From NCBI RefSeq assembly GCF_000238295.3, contig NZ_AHCD03000044.1, forward strand, positions 1,324,598 through 1,388,597: a DNA stretch of 64,000 nucleotides, read 5' to 3'. Of the stretch, positions 47,907 through 57,814 are shown piece by piece. Within the stretch, counting starts at the first letter, position 1, and every line of letters begins with the position of its first letter. A model generated the notes under the pieces. It did no database searches. It was not told the DNA's origin and saw nothing but the letters and a program-made list of their open reading frames with translations. The position numbers were made by a program, and so were the translations under genes. Source of the DNA: Pseudoalteromonas rubra. GTDB lineage: Bacteria > Pseudomonadota > Gammaproteobacteria > Enterobacterales > Alteromonadaceae.

Positions 47907-48491
47907 TTGAGCTGAACGACGCTTAGTTGCATCGCGTTATTGTAATGCATTATTAAATATAAATTGCATTGTTTTATTTATAGCACTGCTTTTTCTAGTA
48001 ACCTAACACCGTTTTGTTTTTTAATTATTACTAAATAATAAGGGGCAGATTCCATAGCATATTTGATGGTTTAACTAGCATGACAGCTAGCCTTTTTAAA
48101 ATTTCCTGTTGTTTAATCACACCAGAGCATATTGAATTAATAATTTTTTAAATTTTAAAAGTGAATTCAATTTTAGTTATTTTGGTGCATTATAATTGAG
48201 AAAAAATAATTTTATACTTTGATTTTCTCCTCTTAAAGATGAACAGAATTGCAATTTTGCAGTAAGTTAAGTTTAAGATTTTACCCATAATAAACACCCA
48301 AAGTTAAACCAGATTGGTCGTTTTTAAGCAAGTTACCTTTCCTTGCAGCTATGATTTGGATTATCTTTGTAAGATGGCTGCTATTTTTAACACTGCTAAG
48401 ACGATCATTACTCTTTCGTATATGTCGCCTTTCTATTTTTTAAGTCTTACCTCACTCACAGTTTGAATACTATCTTCTACAATAAAATAAA

Positions 48492-48502
48492 GAACACATC
48501 AT
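48492..48502 (+). other. Ter-like site T1 (outermost)
   Basis: AAAGAACACATCATACATTA: core GAACACATCAT identical to the tandem array near 60 kb, same orientation, flank ACATTA shared with the copy upstream of tus. It is 8.5 kb from the next copy. Confidence 0.6.
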
Positions 48503-48571
48503 ACATTAAGGCGACATAAATTTAGCGCCACAACATACAAATCTTTAAGAGAATGTAACCAAGAGTCTAAC

Positions 48572-48599
48572 GTAACGCGGCGGGTCTATTATGTTAAAT
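48572..48599 (+). other. dif-like sequence, candidate 2
   Basis: Left arm GTAACGCGGCG, centre GGTCTA, right arm TTATGTTAAAT. The right arm and the adjoining TCTA give 15 of 16 matches to the GTATATTATGTTAAAT half of E. coli dif; the left arm is poor (4 of 11). It is 70 bp from Ter-like site T1 and 0.67 kb from the tyrosine recombinase gene. Confidence 0.4.
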
Positions 48600-48685
48600 C
48601 GATGCTTTTTGTAGGTAGCGAAGGGAATTATATTGAAAGAAAACAGCATAGTAACAGAAATAAGACAGTTACTATGCTGATAACT

Positions 48686-51600
48686 TTAGAGATTATTAGC
48701 GATAAACTCTATCGGATGCATGGGCTTTTGATTTTCAAATCGTTTTACCTGACAGCGACATGAGAAGCCGGTTGCCAATACTGTTTCTGAACCCATCTCT
48801 TTCGTATGGTGCTGCCAGGACATTTCATATAGTGTTTTTGAGTTTTCCTGGTGATCAGTTTCATGTCCATAAGTACCAGCCATACCACAACAACCCGTTG
48901 CAGGCGTATCCAGATTTATGCCAAGCTGATTGAAAATGGTTTTCCAGACATTTTTACTCTCCGGCATCGCGCTTGTTTCAGTACAATGGCTTAGTAGTTT
49001 TACTTTGCTTACGCTAGCTTTTACTTGTTGTCCTAGTGCATCCCAGTTCTGATTTCCGAGCCACTCATGCGCCAGCTGAACTTGAAATGCCAGCTTGTCT
49101 TTTTCAAGGATCTTAAGATATTCATCCCGATAGCAAAGAACTAACGAAGCATCTAACCCAATCATTGGCCTTTCAAATTTAGCAACGCGAGAAAGAAACT
49201 CGTTTGCGGAAGACGCGGTTGATTTGAACTCTTTGAGAAATCCTTTTACATGTTGTGCCTTGCCATTTGGCACGAAAGGCAAGAGGATGGCTTGCTTTCC
49301 AAGTTTTCCTACTAGTTTAATGAGCGCTTCAACGAGCTCTGCTTCGTAATAGCTGGTAAACGGATCTTGTACGATAAAAACTATATCGGACATTGCTTCT
49401 TTTGACAGAGCGGCTAATCTAGTTTCGTCGTATAACTGTGCGCTTTTTACTCTTGAAGTCAACGTTGGAACACTTAGCTTAGGCGTGTCTACATAACCAA
49501 TGATGCTTTTCAAAGCCAACTTAACGGGAGGCAAATTCACAAAAAAGTTCGTAGTCCTTGGTAGTTTTGCCATTAGAGGCGTGGTCTTTTCAACGTTAGC
49601 AACCAAATGGTCTTTGAGTGGTCGATTGTATTTGCTGTGGTATAGGTTTAGAAACCTTGCACGAAAACTTGGTACGTCTACTTTTATAGGACAAGCTGTT
49701 GTACAGGCTTTACAAGCCAGGCATTCATCCATTGATTCCTTCACCTCATGTGAGAAATCATAAAAGCCCTTTTGTTTTTTCCGATTGTTTCGAAATCGCT
49801 CCCACCAGGTTGTATCATTTTCTTTGGTGATTAAGGCTTTTTCCACTGCTAATAGATCAACCCCCTGCTCTTCTTGCAATCGGAACCATTCACGGATCAG
49901 AGACGCTCGACCTTTTGGTGAATGACGACGATCTTTAGTCACTTTGTATGATGGACACATTGGTGACTTTTCATCATAGTTGAAGCATAGTCCGTTACCA
50001 TTGCAGTTCATTGCATTTTCAAAACTTTCTCTGACTTCAATACTGATAGATTTATCAAACCATGCACGTTTTTGATCGTCCACACTAACAAGGCGTTCGG
50101 TACTATCAATAGGAGTACAGATTTTACCGGGGTTCAGGCGGTTATTTTTGTCGAATGCTGTTTTAATTTTTCTCAGTTCATTAAACAGCGTATCGCCAAA
50201 AAACTCCGGTCCGTATTCACTTCGATATCCTTTGCCATGCTCACCCCACATTAGTCCGCGATATTTGGCCGTAAGCGCAACGACTTGATCTGAAATTTCT
50301 CGAAGTAGTTTTTCTTGTTCCGGATCGCACATATCAAGTGCCGGTCGAACATGAAGTACGCCAGCATCAACGTGTCCAAACATTCCATAGTGTAAACCTT
50401 TGCTATCCAGTAGCGCTCGGAATTCCAATATGAAGTCCGCAAGGTTTTCTGGTGGTACGGCTGTATCTTCCGCAAATGCCAGAGGTTTTTGTTTACCTTT
50501 CGTATTGCCAAGCAGACCAACTGCCTTTTTACGCATAGCGTAAATTTTAAGAATATCGGACTTATCATTGGTGAGCTGATATCCAACAACCCCCGCTTCT
50601 TTATTTGTAATGAGCTGATCAAGTTGTTTGCACAGTGAAGATACTTTATTTTCGATTTCTTCGGGTGTTTCTCCATTGAACTCAACCATGTTAAGTCCCT
50701 GCACTTCAACACCCGGTAGATCGGATATTAAGTCCGATACTGAATGCCAGATGATATCCTGCTTCGCAAGATTAAGGACCTTACTATCAACAGTTTCAAC
50801 TGAAGTGGCATTCGCCGCGACTAAAAATGGTGAATTTCTGAGTGCGGACTCGAACGAATCGTATTTAATATTGATAAGTGTTTTAAACGGCTGGATGCGC
50901 GTAACATTTAATTTGGCTTCGGTGACAATACCAAGTGACCCTTCTGAGCCTGTGATCACCCGACTCAGATCAAAGGTTGTCATGTGCTCGTCGAAAACGT
51001 TTTCGAGATCATAGCCGGTTAGAAATCGATTTAGCCTTGGAAATTTCTCCAGTACGAGCTCTCGATTTTCTTTACAGCTATTTAAAACGGCATTATAGAT
51101 TTCACCAACCCGATTGGTTTGCTCAGCGAGTATCTGAGCCTTTTCAAGTTCAAGTTTGCTGGTATTGAGCTCGGTTCCATCGACAAGGATTGTTTTAAGC
51201 TCGAGGACATGATCGCTCGTTTTTCCATAAACAAGAGAACCTTGGCCAGAAGCATCTGTGTTTATCATACCACCTATAGTTGCGCGGTTACTGGTAGATA
51301 GGTCGGGAGCAAAAAAGAAGCCATATGGTCTAAGGAAGTCATTGAGCTGATCTTTTATTACGCCGGTTTGAACTTTTACCCAGCCCTCTTCTTCGTTGAT
51401 CTCAAGAATTTCGCGCATGTAACGAGATAAATCAACAACGATACCAGGTGTAAGTGACTGGCCATTAGTTCCTGTACCACCACCGCGAGGGCCAAAGCTT
51501 AAAGAAAGAAAGGGGTCGATTGATGCAACTTGCATTGCAACCTGAACATCCTTTGAATTTCTTGGATAGATTACGGCCTGGGGAATTTCCTGATAAATAC

Positions 51601-51736
51601 TGTTATCAGTGGCAGTTACTATCCTAGTTCCATAACTTGTATCGGTGTCTCCGCTAAAGCCCTGGCCTGTGATCTTTTTGATGTAGTCAGTTAATAATGT
51701 ATTGGCAGAATCCTGCTGGGTAATTTCGGCAATCAT
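48686..51736 (-). CDS. ydiJ: YdiJ-type FAD/Fe-S oxidoreductase (D-2-hydroxyacid dehydrogenase)
   Basis: 1016 aa, matching the roughly 1018-aa E. coli YdiJ. FAD-binding type 4 domain (about 45-300) with SFGPRGGGTGTNGQSLTPG. A linked-oxidase C-terminal domain runs to about 560 with MFGHVDAGVLHVRP. Two ferredoxin-type clusters follow: CNGNGLCFN...SPMCPSYK and CLACKACTTACPIKVDVPSF. The C-terminal CCG region reads TGCCGMAGTYGH. YdiJ relatives oxidise D-2-hydroxyglutarate or D-lactate, feeding electrons to the respiratory chain. Monocistronic. Confidence 0.92.
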   Translation of the reverse strand: MIAEITQQDSANTLLTDYIKKITGQGFSGDTDTSYGTRIVTATDNSIYQEIPQAVIYPRNSKDVQVAMQVASIDPFLSLSFGPRGGGTGTNGQSLTPGIVVDLSRYMREILEINEEEGWVKVQTGVIKDQLNDFLRPYGFFFAPDLSTSNRATIGGMINTDASGQGSLVYGKTSDHVLELKTILVDGTELNTSKLELEKAQILAEQTNRVGEIYNAVLNSCKENRELVLEKFPRLNRFLTGYDLENVFDEHMTTFDLSRVITGSEGSLGIVTEAKLNVTRIQPFKTLINIKYDSFESALRNSPFLVAANATSVETVDSKVLNLAKQDIIWHSVSDLISDLPGVEVQGLNMVEFNGETPEEIENKVSSLCKQLDQLITNKEAGVVGYQLTNDKSDILKIYAMRKKAVGLLGNTKGKQKPLAFAEDTAVPPENLADFILEFRALLDSKGLHYGMFGHVDAGVLHVRPALDMCDPEQEKLLREISDQVVALTAKYRGLMWGEHGKGYRSEYGPEFFGDTLFNELRKIKTAFDKNNRLNPGKICTPIDSTERLVSVDDQKRAWFDKSISIEVRESFENAMNCNGNGLCFNYDEKSPMCPSYKVTKDRRHSPKGRASLIREWFRLQEEQGVDLLAVEKALITKENDTTWWERFRNNRKKQKGFYDFSHEVKESMDECLACKACTTACPIKVDVPSFRARFLNLYHSKYNRPLKDHLVANVEKTTPLMAKLPRTTNFFVNLPPVKLALKSIIGYVDTPKLSVPTLTSRVKSAQLYDETRLAALSKEAMSDIVFIVQDPFTSYYEAELVEALIKLVGKLGKQAILLPFVPNGKAQHVKGFLKEFKSTASSANEFLSRVAKFERPMIGLDASLVLCYRDEYLKILEKDKLAFQVQLAHEWLGNQNWDALGQQVKASVSKVKLLSHCTETSAMPESKNVWKTIFNQLGINLDTPATGCCGMAGTYGHETDHQENSKTLYEMSWQHHTKEMGSETVLATGFSCRCQVKRFENQKPMHPIEFIANNL

Positions 51737-51883
51737 GACGGTAATAAATTATTGCTTTGGTAGCATTGTATCATGTTGAGTGCCATTACAAATCCGGAAT
51801 TTTTCGTTTTGTTACATTTAGAAAAAGAATGTCTTTGGGATATGGAGTACGCTTAAGGCAAGCAAAAAACCAACGAGGTGAGT

Positions 51884-52090
51884 ATGAAAAAGTTATTTTT
51901 GAATGTGTTAGCTGCAGTGTGTGCCTTGCTGGCTTTATTATTTATTGTTGTACCAGGCCCTTCCATTGTTTTTTTGTTAGCCGGCCTTGTTTGTTTGTCG
52001 CTCAATTACCCATGGGCCAGGGATTACTTAAAAAAAACTCAGGTTGGATTTAAGGCAATTTGCGTACAACTTGATAAACGGTTGAGATAG
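51884..52090 (+). CDS. Small PGPGW-like membrane protein
   Basis: 68 aa from ATG 51884, with GAGG 5 nt ahead; the in-frame GTG at 51878 is part of that site. One long hydrophobic hairpin with VVPGPSIVFLLAGLVCLSLNYPWARDYLKK, which fits the putative transmembrane protein (PGPGW) family, with Ser-Ile in place of Gly-Trp. Function unknown. Confidence 0.65.
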   Translation: MKKLFLNVLAAVCALLALLFIVVPGPSIVFLLAGLVCLSLNYPWARDYLKKTQVGFKAICVQLDKRLR

Positions 52091-52103
52091 TCTGAAAATA
52101 AAA

Positions 52104-52126
52104 AAGGCCTGTAAAAACAGGCCTAT
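52104..52126. terminator. Bidirectional terminator between the small protein gene and ppsA
   Basis: AGGCCTGT-AAAA-ACAGGCCT, with a T-run on the minus strand (serving ppsA) and ATTTAAT on the plus strand. Confidence 0.8.
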
Positions 52127-52139
52127 TTAATAACTAGTT

Positions 52140-54518
52140 TTATTGAGCTTTGTTTTGCTCGGCAAGATATAGCCAGGTTTCAAGCACTGTGTCAGGGTTA
52201 AGTGACACAGAATCAATACCTTGGTCGACTAACCAAGCTGCAAAGTCTTCATGATCCGATGGACCCTGACCACAAATACCAACATATTTGCCTTTCGCTT
52301 TAGCTGTTTGAATAGCCATAGAAAGTAGCTTTTTAATAGCCGGGTTACGCTCATCGAATAAGTGCGCAATTAGACCTGAATCTCGGTCAAGACCTAAAGT
52401 TAGCTGAGTAAGGTCATTTGAACCGATTGAGAATCCATCAAAATATTCAAGGAACTCTTCCGCCAATAGTGCATTTGAAGGTAACTCACACATCATGATT
52501 ACTTTCAGGCCATTTTCGCCACGCTTAAGGCCGTGTTCTTCAAGAAGCTGAATAACCTGTGCTGCTTCTTCAAGTGTACGAACGAAAGGTATCATAATCT
52601 CGACGTTGTCCAGACCCATTCCGTTGCGAACGCGCTTAATAGCTTCACATTCAAGTGCGAAACACTCACGGAAATCTTCCGAAATGTAGCGTGATGCACC
52701 GCGGAAACCAATCATTGGGTTTTCTTCTTCCGGCTCGTACTGTTGACCGCCAACTAAGTTTGCGTACTCATTTGACTTGAAGTCAGACATACGAACAATA
52801 ACACGCTCTGGCGCAAACGCTGCTCCAAGCGTTGAAATACCCTCAACCAGTTTGGCGATATAGAACTCTACAGGAGACTCATATCCAGCAATGATATCTT
52901 TGATTTCAGCTTGCAGATCTGCTGGCTGCGTATCAAAGTTAATAAGTGCTTTGGGGTGCACACCGATCATGCGGTTAATGATGAATTCCAGACGAGCAAG
53001 ACCAATTCCCGCGTGCGGTAATTTAGCGAAGTCGAAAGCGCGGTCTGGGTTACCCACGTTCATCATTATCTTCATAGGAATTTCAGGCATTGAGTCAATG
53101 CGTGATGAAATGACTTCAAAGTCTAGTTTACCCTGATAGATGTAACCTGTGTCACCCTCGGCACATGAAACCGTTACTTCGTCGCCATGTTTAATAGTAT
53201 CCGTTGCATTACCGCAGCCCACTACAGCTGGAATGCCCAGCTCACGCGCAATAATCGCAGCGTGACAAGTACGACCACCACGATTGGTAACGATCGCCGC
53301 GGCACGCTTCATGATAGGTTCCCAATCAGGGTCTGTCATGTCTGTAACAAGGATGTCACCCTGCTCAACTTTGTCCATTTCATCGATAGAGTTAAGTACA
53401 CGTACTACACCGCTACCAATTTTATGACCAATAGCTCGACCTTCGCAAACGACATTTGACTTTTCTTTAAGCTGATAGCGTTCCATAACATTTGCGTCTT
53501 CATTAGAACGCACTGTTTCAGGGCGAGCCTGTACGATGTAAAGCTTGCCATCGTTACCATCTTTAGCCCACTCGATGTCCATAGGACGACCATAGTGTTT
53601 TTCGATGATCACAGCTTGTTTGGCGAGTTCTTCTACTTCGCTGTCTGTGATGGAGAACTGGTTAGATAATGCTGGTTCCATATCAACGATCTCAACTTGC
53701 TTACCGTGAGACTCGTCGTTTGAATACACCATTTGAATTGCTTTGGAACCAATGTTACGTCTAACAACAGCTGGTAGGCCTTTAGCTAGTGTTGGCTTAT
53801 GGACATAAAATTCATCGGGGTTTACAGCACCCTGTACTACCATTTCTCCAAGGCCGTAGCTTGAAGTGACAAAAACCACATCTTCAAAACCAGACTCTGT
53901 GTCAATGGTGAACATGACACCTGAAGACGCTTTGTCTGAACGGACCATGCGCTGAATACCGGCAGAAAGCGCAACGCCTCGGTGGTCGTAGCCCTGGTGA
54001 ACTCGATAAGAAATTGCGCGATCGTTGAACAGGGATGCAAAAACGTGCTTAATAGCAACCATTACTGCGTCTATGCCTTTCACGTTCAGGAATGTCTCTT
54101 GCTGACCGGCAAAAGATGCGTCTGGCATATCTTCTGCTGTGGCTGATGAACGTACTGCGAAGGAGACTTCGTTGTTTTCATCACCGTGGAGTGACGCGTA
54201 AGCTTTACGAATGGCTTGGTCTAATTCTGGCTGGAATGGTGTGTCGATTACCCACTGACGGATTTGGGCGCCGACTTTGGCAAGTTCGTTGACGTCGTCA
54301 ACATCGAGAGTATCGAGTATGGTGTGGATCTTTTCATTGAGGCCTGATTGCTCAAGGAATTCGTTAAAGGCGTCTGCCGTTGTCGCGAATCCACCGGGTA
54401 CTTGTACACCTGCATTGGCAAGGTTAGATATCATTTCACCCAGAGAAGCATTTTTACCACCAACTCTAGGTACGTCTTGCATACCTAATTCTTGATACCA
54501 GAGAACGTAGTCTTGCAC
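52140..54518 (-). CDS. ppsA: Phosphoenolpyruvate synthase
   Basis: Makes PEP from pyruvate with ATP giving AMP and Pi; first step of gluconeogenesis from C3 compounds. The start is set at GTG 54518 because GGAG lies 8 nt upstream and the product is then exactly 792 aa like E. coli PpsA, opening VQDYVLWYQELGMQDV; the frame is open further upstream. N-terminal ATP-grasp domain (GGKNASLGEMISNL, SSATAEDMPDASFAGQQETF), central phosphohistidine domain with GGRTCHAAIIARELGIPAV (catalytic His and adjacent regulatory Thr), and C-terminal PEP-binding TIM barrel with ICGQGPSDH. Divergent from its regulator ppsR. Confidence 0.97.
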   Translation of the reverse strand: MQDYVLWYQELGMQDVPRVGGKNASLGEMISNLANAGVQVPGGFATTADAFNEFLEQSGLNEKIHTILDTLDVDDVNELAKVGAQIRQWVIDTPFQPELDQAIRKAYASLHGDENNEVSFAVRSSATAEDMPDASFAGQQETFLNVKGIDAVMVAIKHVFASLFNDRAISYRVHQGYDHRGVALSAGIQRMVRSDKASSGVMFTIDTESGFEDVVFVTSSYGLGEMVVQGAVNPDEFYVHKPTLAKGLPAVVRRNIGSKAIQMVYSNDESHGKQVEIVDMEPALSNQFSITDSEVEELAKQAVIIEKHYGRPMDIEWAKDGNDGKLYIVQARPETVRSNEDANVMERYQLKEKSNVVCEGRAIGHKIGSGVVRVLNSIDEMDKVEQGDILVTDMTDPDWEPIMKRAAAIVTNRGGRTCHAAIIARELGIPAVVGCGNATDTIKHGDEVTVSCAEGDTGYIYQGKLDFEVISSRIDSMPEIPMKIMMNVGNPDRAFDFAKLPHAGIGLARLEFIINRMIGVHPKALINFDTQPADLQAEIKDIIAGYESPVEFYIAKLVEGISTLGAAFAPERVIVRMSDFKSNEYANLVGGQQYEPEEENPMIGFRGASRYISEDFRECFALECEAIKRVRNGMGLDNVEIMIPFVRTLEEAAQVIQLLEEHGLKRGENGLKVIMMCELPSNALLAEEFLEYFDGFSIGSNDLTQLTLGLDRDSGLIAHLFDERNPAIKKLLSMAIQTAKAKGKYVGICGQGPSDHEDFAAWLVDQGIDSVSLNPDTVLETWLYLAEQNKAQ

Positions 54519-54658
54519 GGAACTGTCTCCAAAACAAATTGTATTTAATGTGAGAGAAAAATTGACCTTCCTATAGGTCGAAGGCATTCTACAACTTAAA
54601 GCATAGCGACGTAAACCGCGACGCGAAAAAATACTAAAAAAGTAATTTAAAGGTTAAA

Positions 54659-55468
54659 ATGAGAACTGCATTTTATATATCAGACGGGACGGCGATTACA
54701 TCAGAAGTATTCGGTCATGCCACCCTATCTATGTTCCCCGTCGACTTTAATCATAAAACCATTCCATTTGTTGAAACGGTCGATAAAGCAGAAAAAATCA
54801 AAGATTTAATCAATGAAACTGCAAAAGTGAGTGGCGAAAAACCGCTGGTATTTTTCACTTTTGTTAATCCCGTTTTGTCAGATATCATTTTGGCATCCGA
54901 TGGTGTTTGTTATGATTTCCTATCCTATTCGAGTGAAATTGTAAAAAGAGAATTGAAGGTAGCACCTGTGCCAAAAGTTCATAGGACACACAGCATTCAC
55001 GAAGCGACCTATGACTTCAGAATTGATGCAGTCAACTATGCTTTGGCTAATGACGACGGCGCAAACGTTAAAGATTACGAAAAGGCAGATATTATTTTGG
55101 TTGGTGTGAGCCGAAGCGGAAAGACGCCAACCAGTCTTTATCTTGCTTTGCAGTACGGTATAAAAGCGGCAAATTACCCAATGACAGAAGATGACTTGGA
55201 AAAAGGGACGCTACCCAAGTGTTTGACAGCGTTTAAACACAAAATTTTTGGTTTAACGATCGATCCTGAGCGCCTGTCTGCAATTAGGCAGGAACGTATG
55301 GCCAATTCTCGTTATGCATCCATTCGACAATGCAGGATTGAAGTGAGGGAGGTTGAAATGTTGTTTAAGAAGAACAGAATACCGTACCTCAATTCAACAA
55401 AATTTTCTGTTGAAGAGATATCCGCAAAGATTATGTCGGAAACTAACTTAGAGAGACGTAAATACTAA
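54659..55468 (+). CDS. ppsR: PEP synthase regulatory protein (kinase/pyrophosphorylase)
   Basis: 269 aa DUF299-family protein matching E. coli PpsR/YdiA: FYISDGTAITSEVFGHA, HRTHSIHEATYDFRIDAVNY, P-loop GVSRSGKTPTSLYLALQYG, FGLTIDPERLSAIRQERM and NSTKFSVEEI. It inactivates PpsA by ADP-dependent phosphorylation of the Thr next to the catalytic His and reactivates it by phosphorolysis. Divergent pairing with ppsA across 140 bp supports this. Confidence 0.96.
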   Translation: MRTAFYISDGTAITSEVFGHATLSMFPVDFNHKTIPFVETVDKAEKIKDLINETAKVSGEKPLVFFTFVNPVLSDIILASDGVCYDFLSYSSEIVKRELKVAPVPKVHRTHSIHEATYDFRIDAVNYALANDDGANVKDYEKADIILVGVSRSGKTPTSLYLALQYGIKAANYPMTEDDLEKGTLPKCLTAFKHKIFGLTIDPERLSAIRQERMANSRYASIRQCRIEVREVEMLFKKNRIPYLNSTKFSVEEISAKIMSETNLERRKY

Positions 55469-55472
55469 CAGA

Positions 55473-55496
55473 AAAGGCCCCGTAGGGCCTTTACTA
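55473..55496. terminator. Terminator between convergent ppsR and DAHP synthase genes
   Basis: AAAGGCCC-CGTA-GGGCCTTT, 8-bp stem; serves both converging genes. Confidence 0.75.
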
Positions 55497-55501
55497 TTTA
55501 T

Positions 55502-56857
55502 CTAGACGCGATTTCTTGCATCTTTGAGTAAATCTGCAACCAGGAAGCCGAGCTCCAGGACCTGATCTGCGTTTAAGCGTGGGTCACACTGAGTACGGTA
55601 TCGTTGGGCTAAGTCTTCGTCTGAAAGACCGTATGCGCCGCCAATACACTCCGTTACGTGCTGACCCGTCATTTCCAGGTGTACACCACCAGGATAAGAG
55701 CCTTCAGCTTTATGTACTGCAAAGAACTGACTGATTTCACGCAGTATATTGTTGAAACTGCGAGTTTTGTATCCTGTGCTGGCTTTTTCTGTATTGCCAT
55801 GCATAGGATCTGAACTCCATACAACTTTGCGCCCTTCTTCTTGCACTTTTCTGACCAGCGCTGGTAGTTTTTCGGGTAAGATGTCTGCACCCATACGAGT
55901 TATCAAGGTCAATCGGCCTGGAATATTCTCAGGGTTGAGTGCATCAATGAGCTGAATAAGCTCGTCTGGCTTCATACCTGGACCTACCTTCACACCAATC
56001 GGATTCTTAATACCTCTGAAAAACTCAATGTGTGCGTGGTCTAACTGTCTTGTTCTCTCCCCAATCCAGACGAAATGCGCTGAACAATCGTACCAGTCGC
56101 CACTGAGGTGATCACGGCGAGTTAGCGCCTGCTCATAACCTAACAATAGAGCTTCGTGAGAAGTATATAAATGTGTTTCTTTAAGGCTTGGTGCGACAGT
56201 CGCATCGATGCCGCACACTTCCATAAACTCCAAAGCTTCCTGGATCCTATTTGCAAGCTGTTGAAACTTTTCTTTCATTGGATTAGCAGCAACGAAGCTC
56301 ATATTCCAGCGACTAACCTGATGCAGGTCTGCAAGGCCGCCTTGTGCAAAAGCTCGTAGCAAGTTAAGTGTCGACGCGCTGTGATGGTACGCAGTCAACA
56401 ATCTTTTGGGATCCGGTATACGAGCCTCTTCTGTAAATTCGAAACTGTTGACGATGTCACCTCGGTAAGATGGTAAAGCAACGCCATTGATGGTCTCGAA
56501 ATCAGATGATCTTGGCTTAGCATATTGACCAGCCATTCTTGCTATTTTTACAACTGGGCATTTTCCGCCATATGTAAGAACGACAGCCATCTGCAAAAGT
56601 GTTTTGAAAGTGTCTCTGATATTAGTCGCGCTGAAGTCTGCAAAGGATTCAGCACAGTCGCCACCTTGCAATAAAAACGCTTTACCTTCACACACGTCAG
56701 CCAGGCTTTTATAGAGACTGCGTGTTTCTTCAGCAAAAACCAGAGGTGGAGCTGCATTAATTTGCTTCTCTACTGATTCTAACTCAATTTTATCTGGGTA
56801 TTCAGGCTGCTGAACTATCGGGTGATCTCTCCAGCTATCTGGACTCCAAGGCTTCAT
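55502..56857 (-). CDS. Class II 3-deoxy-7-phosphoheptulonate synthase
   Basis: 451 aa plant-type (AroAII) DAHP synthase, first step of the shikimate pathway, condensing PEP with erythrose-4-phosphate. Motifs: FLLQGGDCAESF, KIARMAGQYAKPRS, GERTRQLDHAHIEFFRGI, GVKVGPGM, WSSDPMHGNT and GGVHLEMTGQHVTECIGG; the Cys, His, Glu and Asp metal ligands are present. Near ppsA, which supplies its PEP substrate. It lacks the N-terminal extension of mycobacterial type II enzymes. Confidence 0.95.
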   Translation of the reverse strand: MKPWSPDSWRDHPIVQQPEYPDKIELESVEKQINAAPPLVFAEETRSLYKSLADVCEGKAFLLQGGDCAESFADFSATNIRDTFKTLLQMAVVLTYGGKCPVVKIARMAGQYAKPRSSDFETINGVALPSYRGDIVNSFEFTEEARIPDPKRLLTAYHHSASTLNLLRAFAQGGLADLHQVSRWNMSFVAANPMKEKFQQLANRIQEALEFMEVCGIDATVAPSLKETHLYTSHEALLLGYEQALTRRDHLSGDWYDCSAHFVWIGERTRQLDHAHIEFFRGIKNPIGVKVGPGMKPDELIQLIDALNPENIPGRLTLITRMGADILPEKLPALVRKVQEEGRKVVWSSDPMHGNTEKASTGYKTRSFNNILREISQFFAVHKAEGSYPGGVHLEMTGQHVTECIGGAYGLSDEDLAQRYRTQCDPRLNADQVLELGFLVADLLKDARNRV

Positions 56858-56962
56858 ATTTTTTCCTCATTCCTCATTAGTTACCTCAAAGGCAAGGTAC
56901 CTTATAGACGCTGAGGCTTCAAGGATCTTTCGAAGAATTTAAAGGATAATTCAAAAAAGCAA

Positions 56963-56973
56963 GAACACATCAT
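56963..56973 (+). other. Ter-like site T2
   Basis: AAGAACACATCATACAATTA; core identical and co-oriented with the array, 106 bp upstream of the start of the DAHP synthase gene. Confidence 0.65.
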
Positions 56974-57670
56974 ACAATTAAGCATTTCATGTTTATTTCA
57001 CCACCTGTGCCATGATTTAGAATTTCCGACAAAGAGCTAAGTTTTTTCTCTGGTAGTTCTAATCGAAACGATATTTTCTTACATATGAATTATGTTAAAT
57101 CTGCATTGCTTTCACCTGACTCCCACTAACGAGGTTGCTAAGAGCTTTAGCAACAGCTGAGCGTATTGCTAATTTCAATTAATCAGCAAAACCGGATATA
57201 ACACAATTTAAGCTGGCCTTAATTTTTTTAGGCTTTATTTTGAACTACCCTTTCAACCTAAACATTAGAAAACATTAGAAAACATTCTATGAAAATTTAG
57301 ATTATGAATGCGCTAGCTCGAATATTATATATCTGGTCCTCCGATCCGGTGCTTTAATGTTTGAGCGTCGATTTAATGCAACTAGGAACTCTGCAGAATC
57401 AAATAGACGATGCTCATCACCAATATATACATGAGAAATCCATCTCTCAGAAATTTCAAACGTAGAGTTAATCTACTTATATCCCGAAGATTATTTGGCA
57501 TACAAACACCACTGGCGGTGTATTCGCAGATTTAGAGACAAACCTTAGTACCCTCCTCAACTAAGACGCAATTTTTTCGTAATAGATTGGAAGACATTTA
57601 AAAAGTAGCCATAAGAGTGGATAAACTAAATTAATGTTGCTTGAGTAGAGGTGAATGTATATTATTAAAG

Positions 57671-57681
57671 GAACACATCAT
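57671..57681 (+). other. Ter-like site T3, upstream of tus
   Basis: AAAGGAACACATCATACATTA, 133 bp before the preferred tus ATG and 7 bp before the alternative ATG at 57689. TTGCTT (57637-57642) and TATATT (57658-57663) could form a short-spaced promoter just ahead of it. In E. coli a Ter site also overlaps the tus promoter and Tus represses itself there. Confidence 0.65.
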
Positions 57682-57814
57682 ACATTATATGGTAAGTATA
57701 TTAAACAGCACCGAGCAAAAATTTAGTATCAATAGCCAAAACACTAAGCTCATTAATTTTTTTTCTAACAAGGTGTATAATACTGATCTGTTCTATACAA
57801 CTAGGCTCTTGATT

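Larger units (their letters stand above)
47907..48685. other. Intergenic region with Ter-like and dif-like sites
   Basis: 779 bp, strongly AT-rich and without plausible genes. It carries the Ter-like core at 48492-48502 and the dif-like sequence at 48572-48599, and separates the recombinase from the convergent ydiJ gene. Confidence 0.5.
56858..57814. other. Region upstream of tus with Ter-like sites and a XerD-type half-site
   Basis: AT-rich. Contains Ter-like core T2 (56963-56973), TTATGTTAAAT (57090-57100), a short direct repeat (ACATTAGAAA twice, about 57265-57284) and Ter-like core T3 (57671-57681). No convincing gene before the tus start. Confidence 0.5.

Noticed and set aside
54519..54587. 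ATG-started extension of ppsA (815 aa)
   Set aside because: The extra 23 residues have no counterpart in PpsA, and GTG 54518 has a proper Shine-Dalgarno and gives exactly 792 aa.
57641..57814. Longer Tus start at TTG 57641 (348 aa) or ATG 57689 (332 aa)
   Set aside because: The TTG start would translate through the Ter-like core. The extra N-terminal residues have no counterpart in E. coli Tus, and ATG 57815 aligns with its N-terminus. ATG 57689 cannot be excluded without transcript data.
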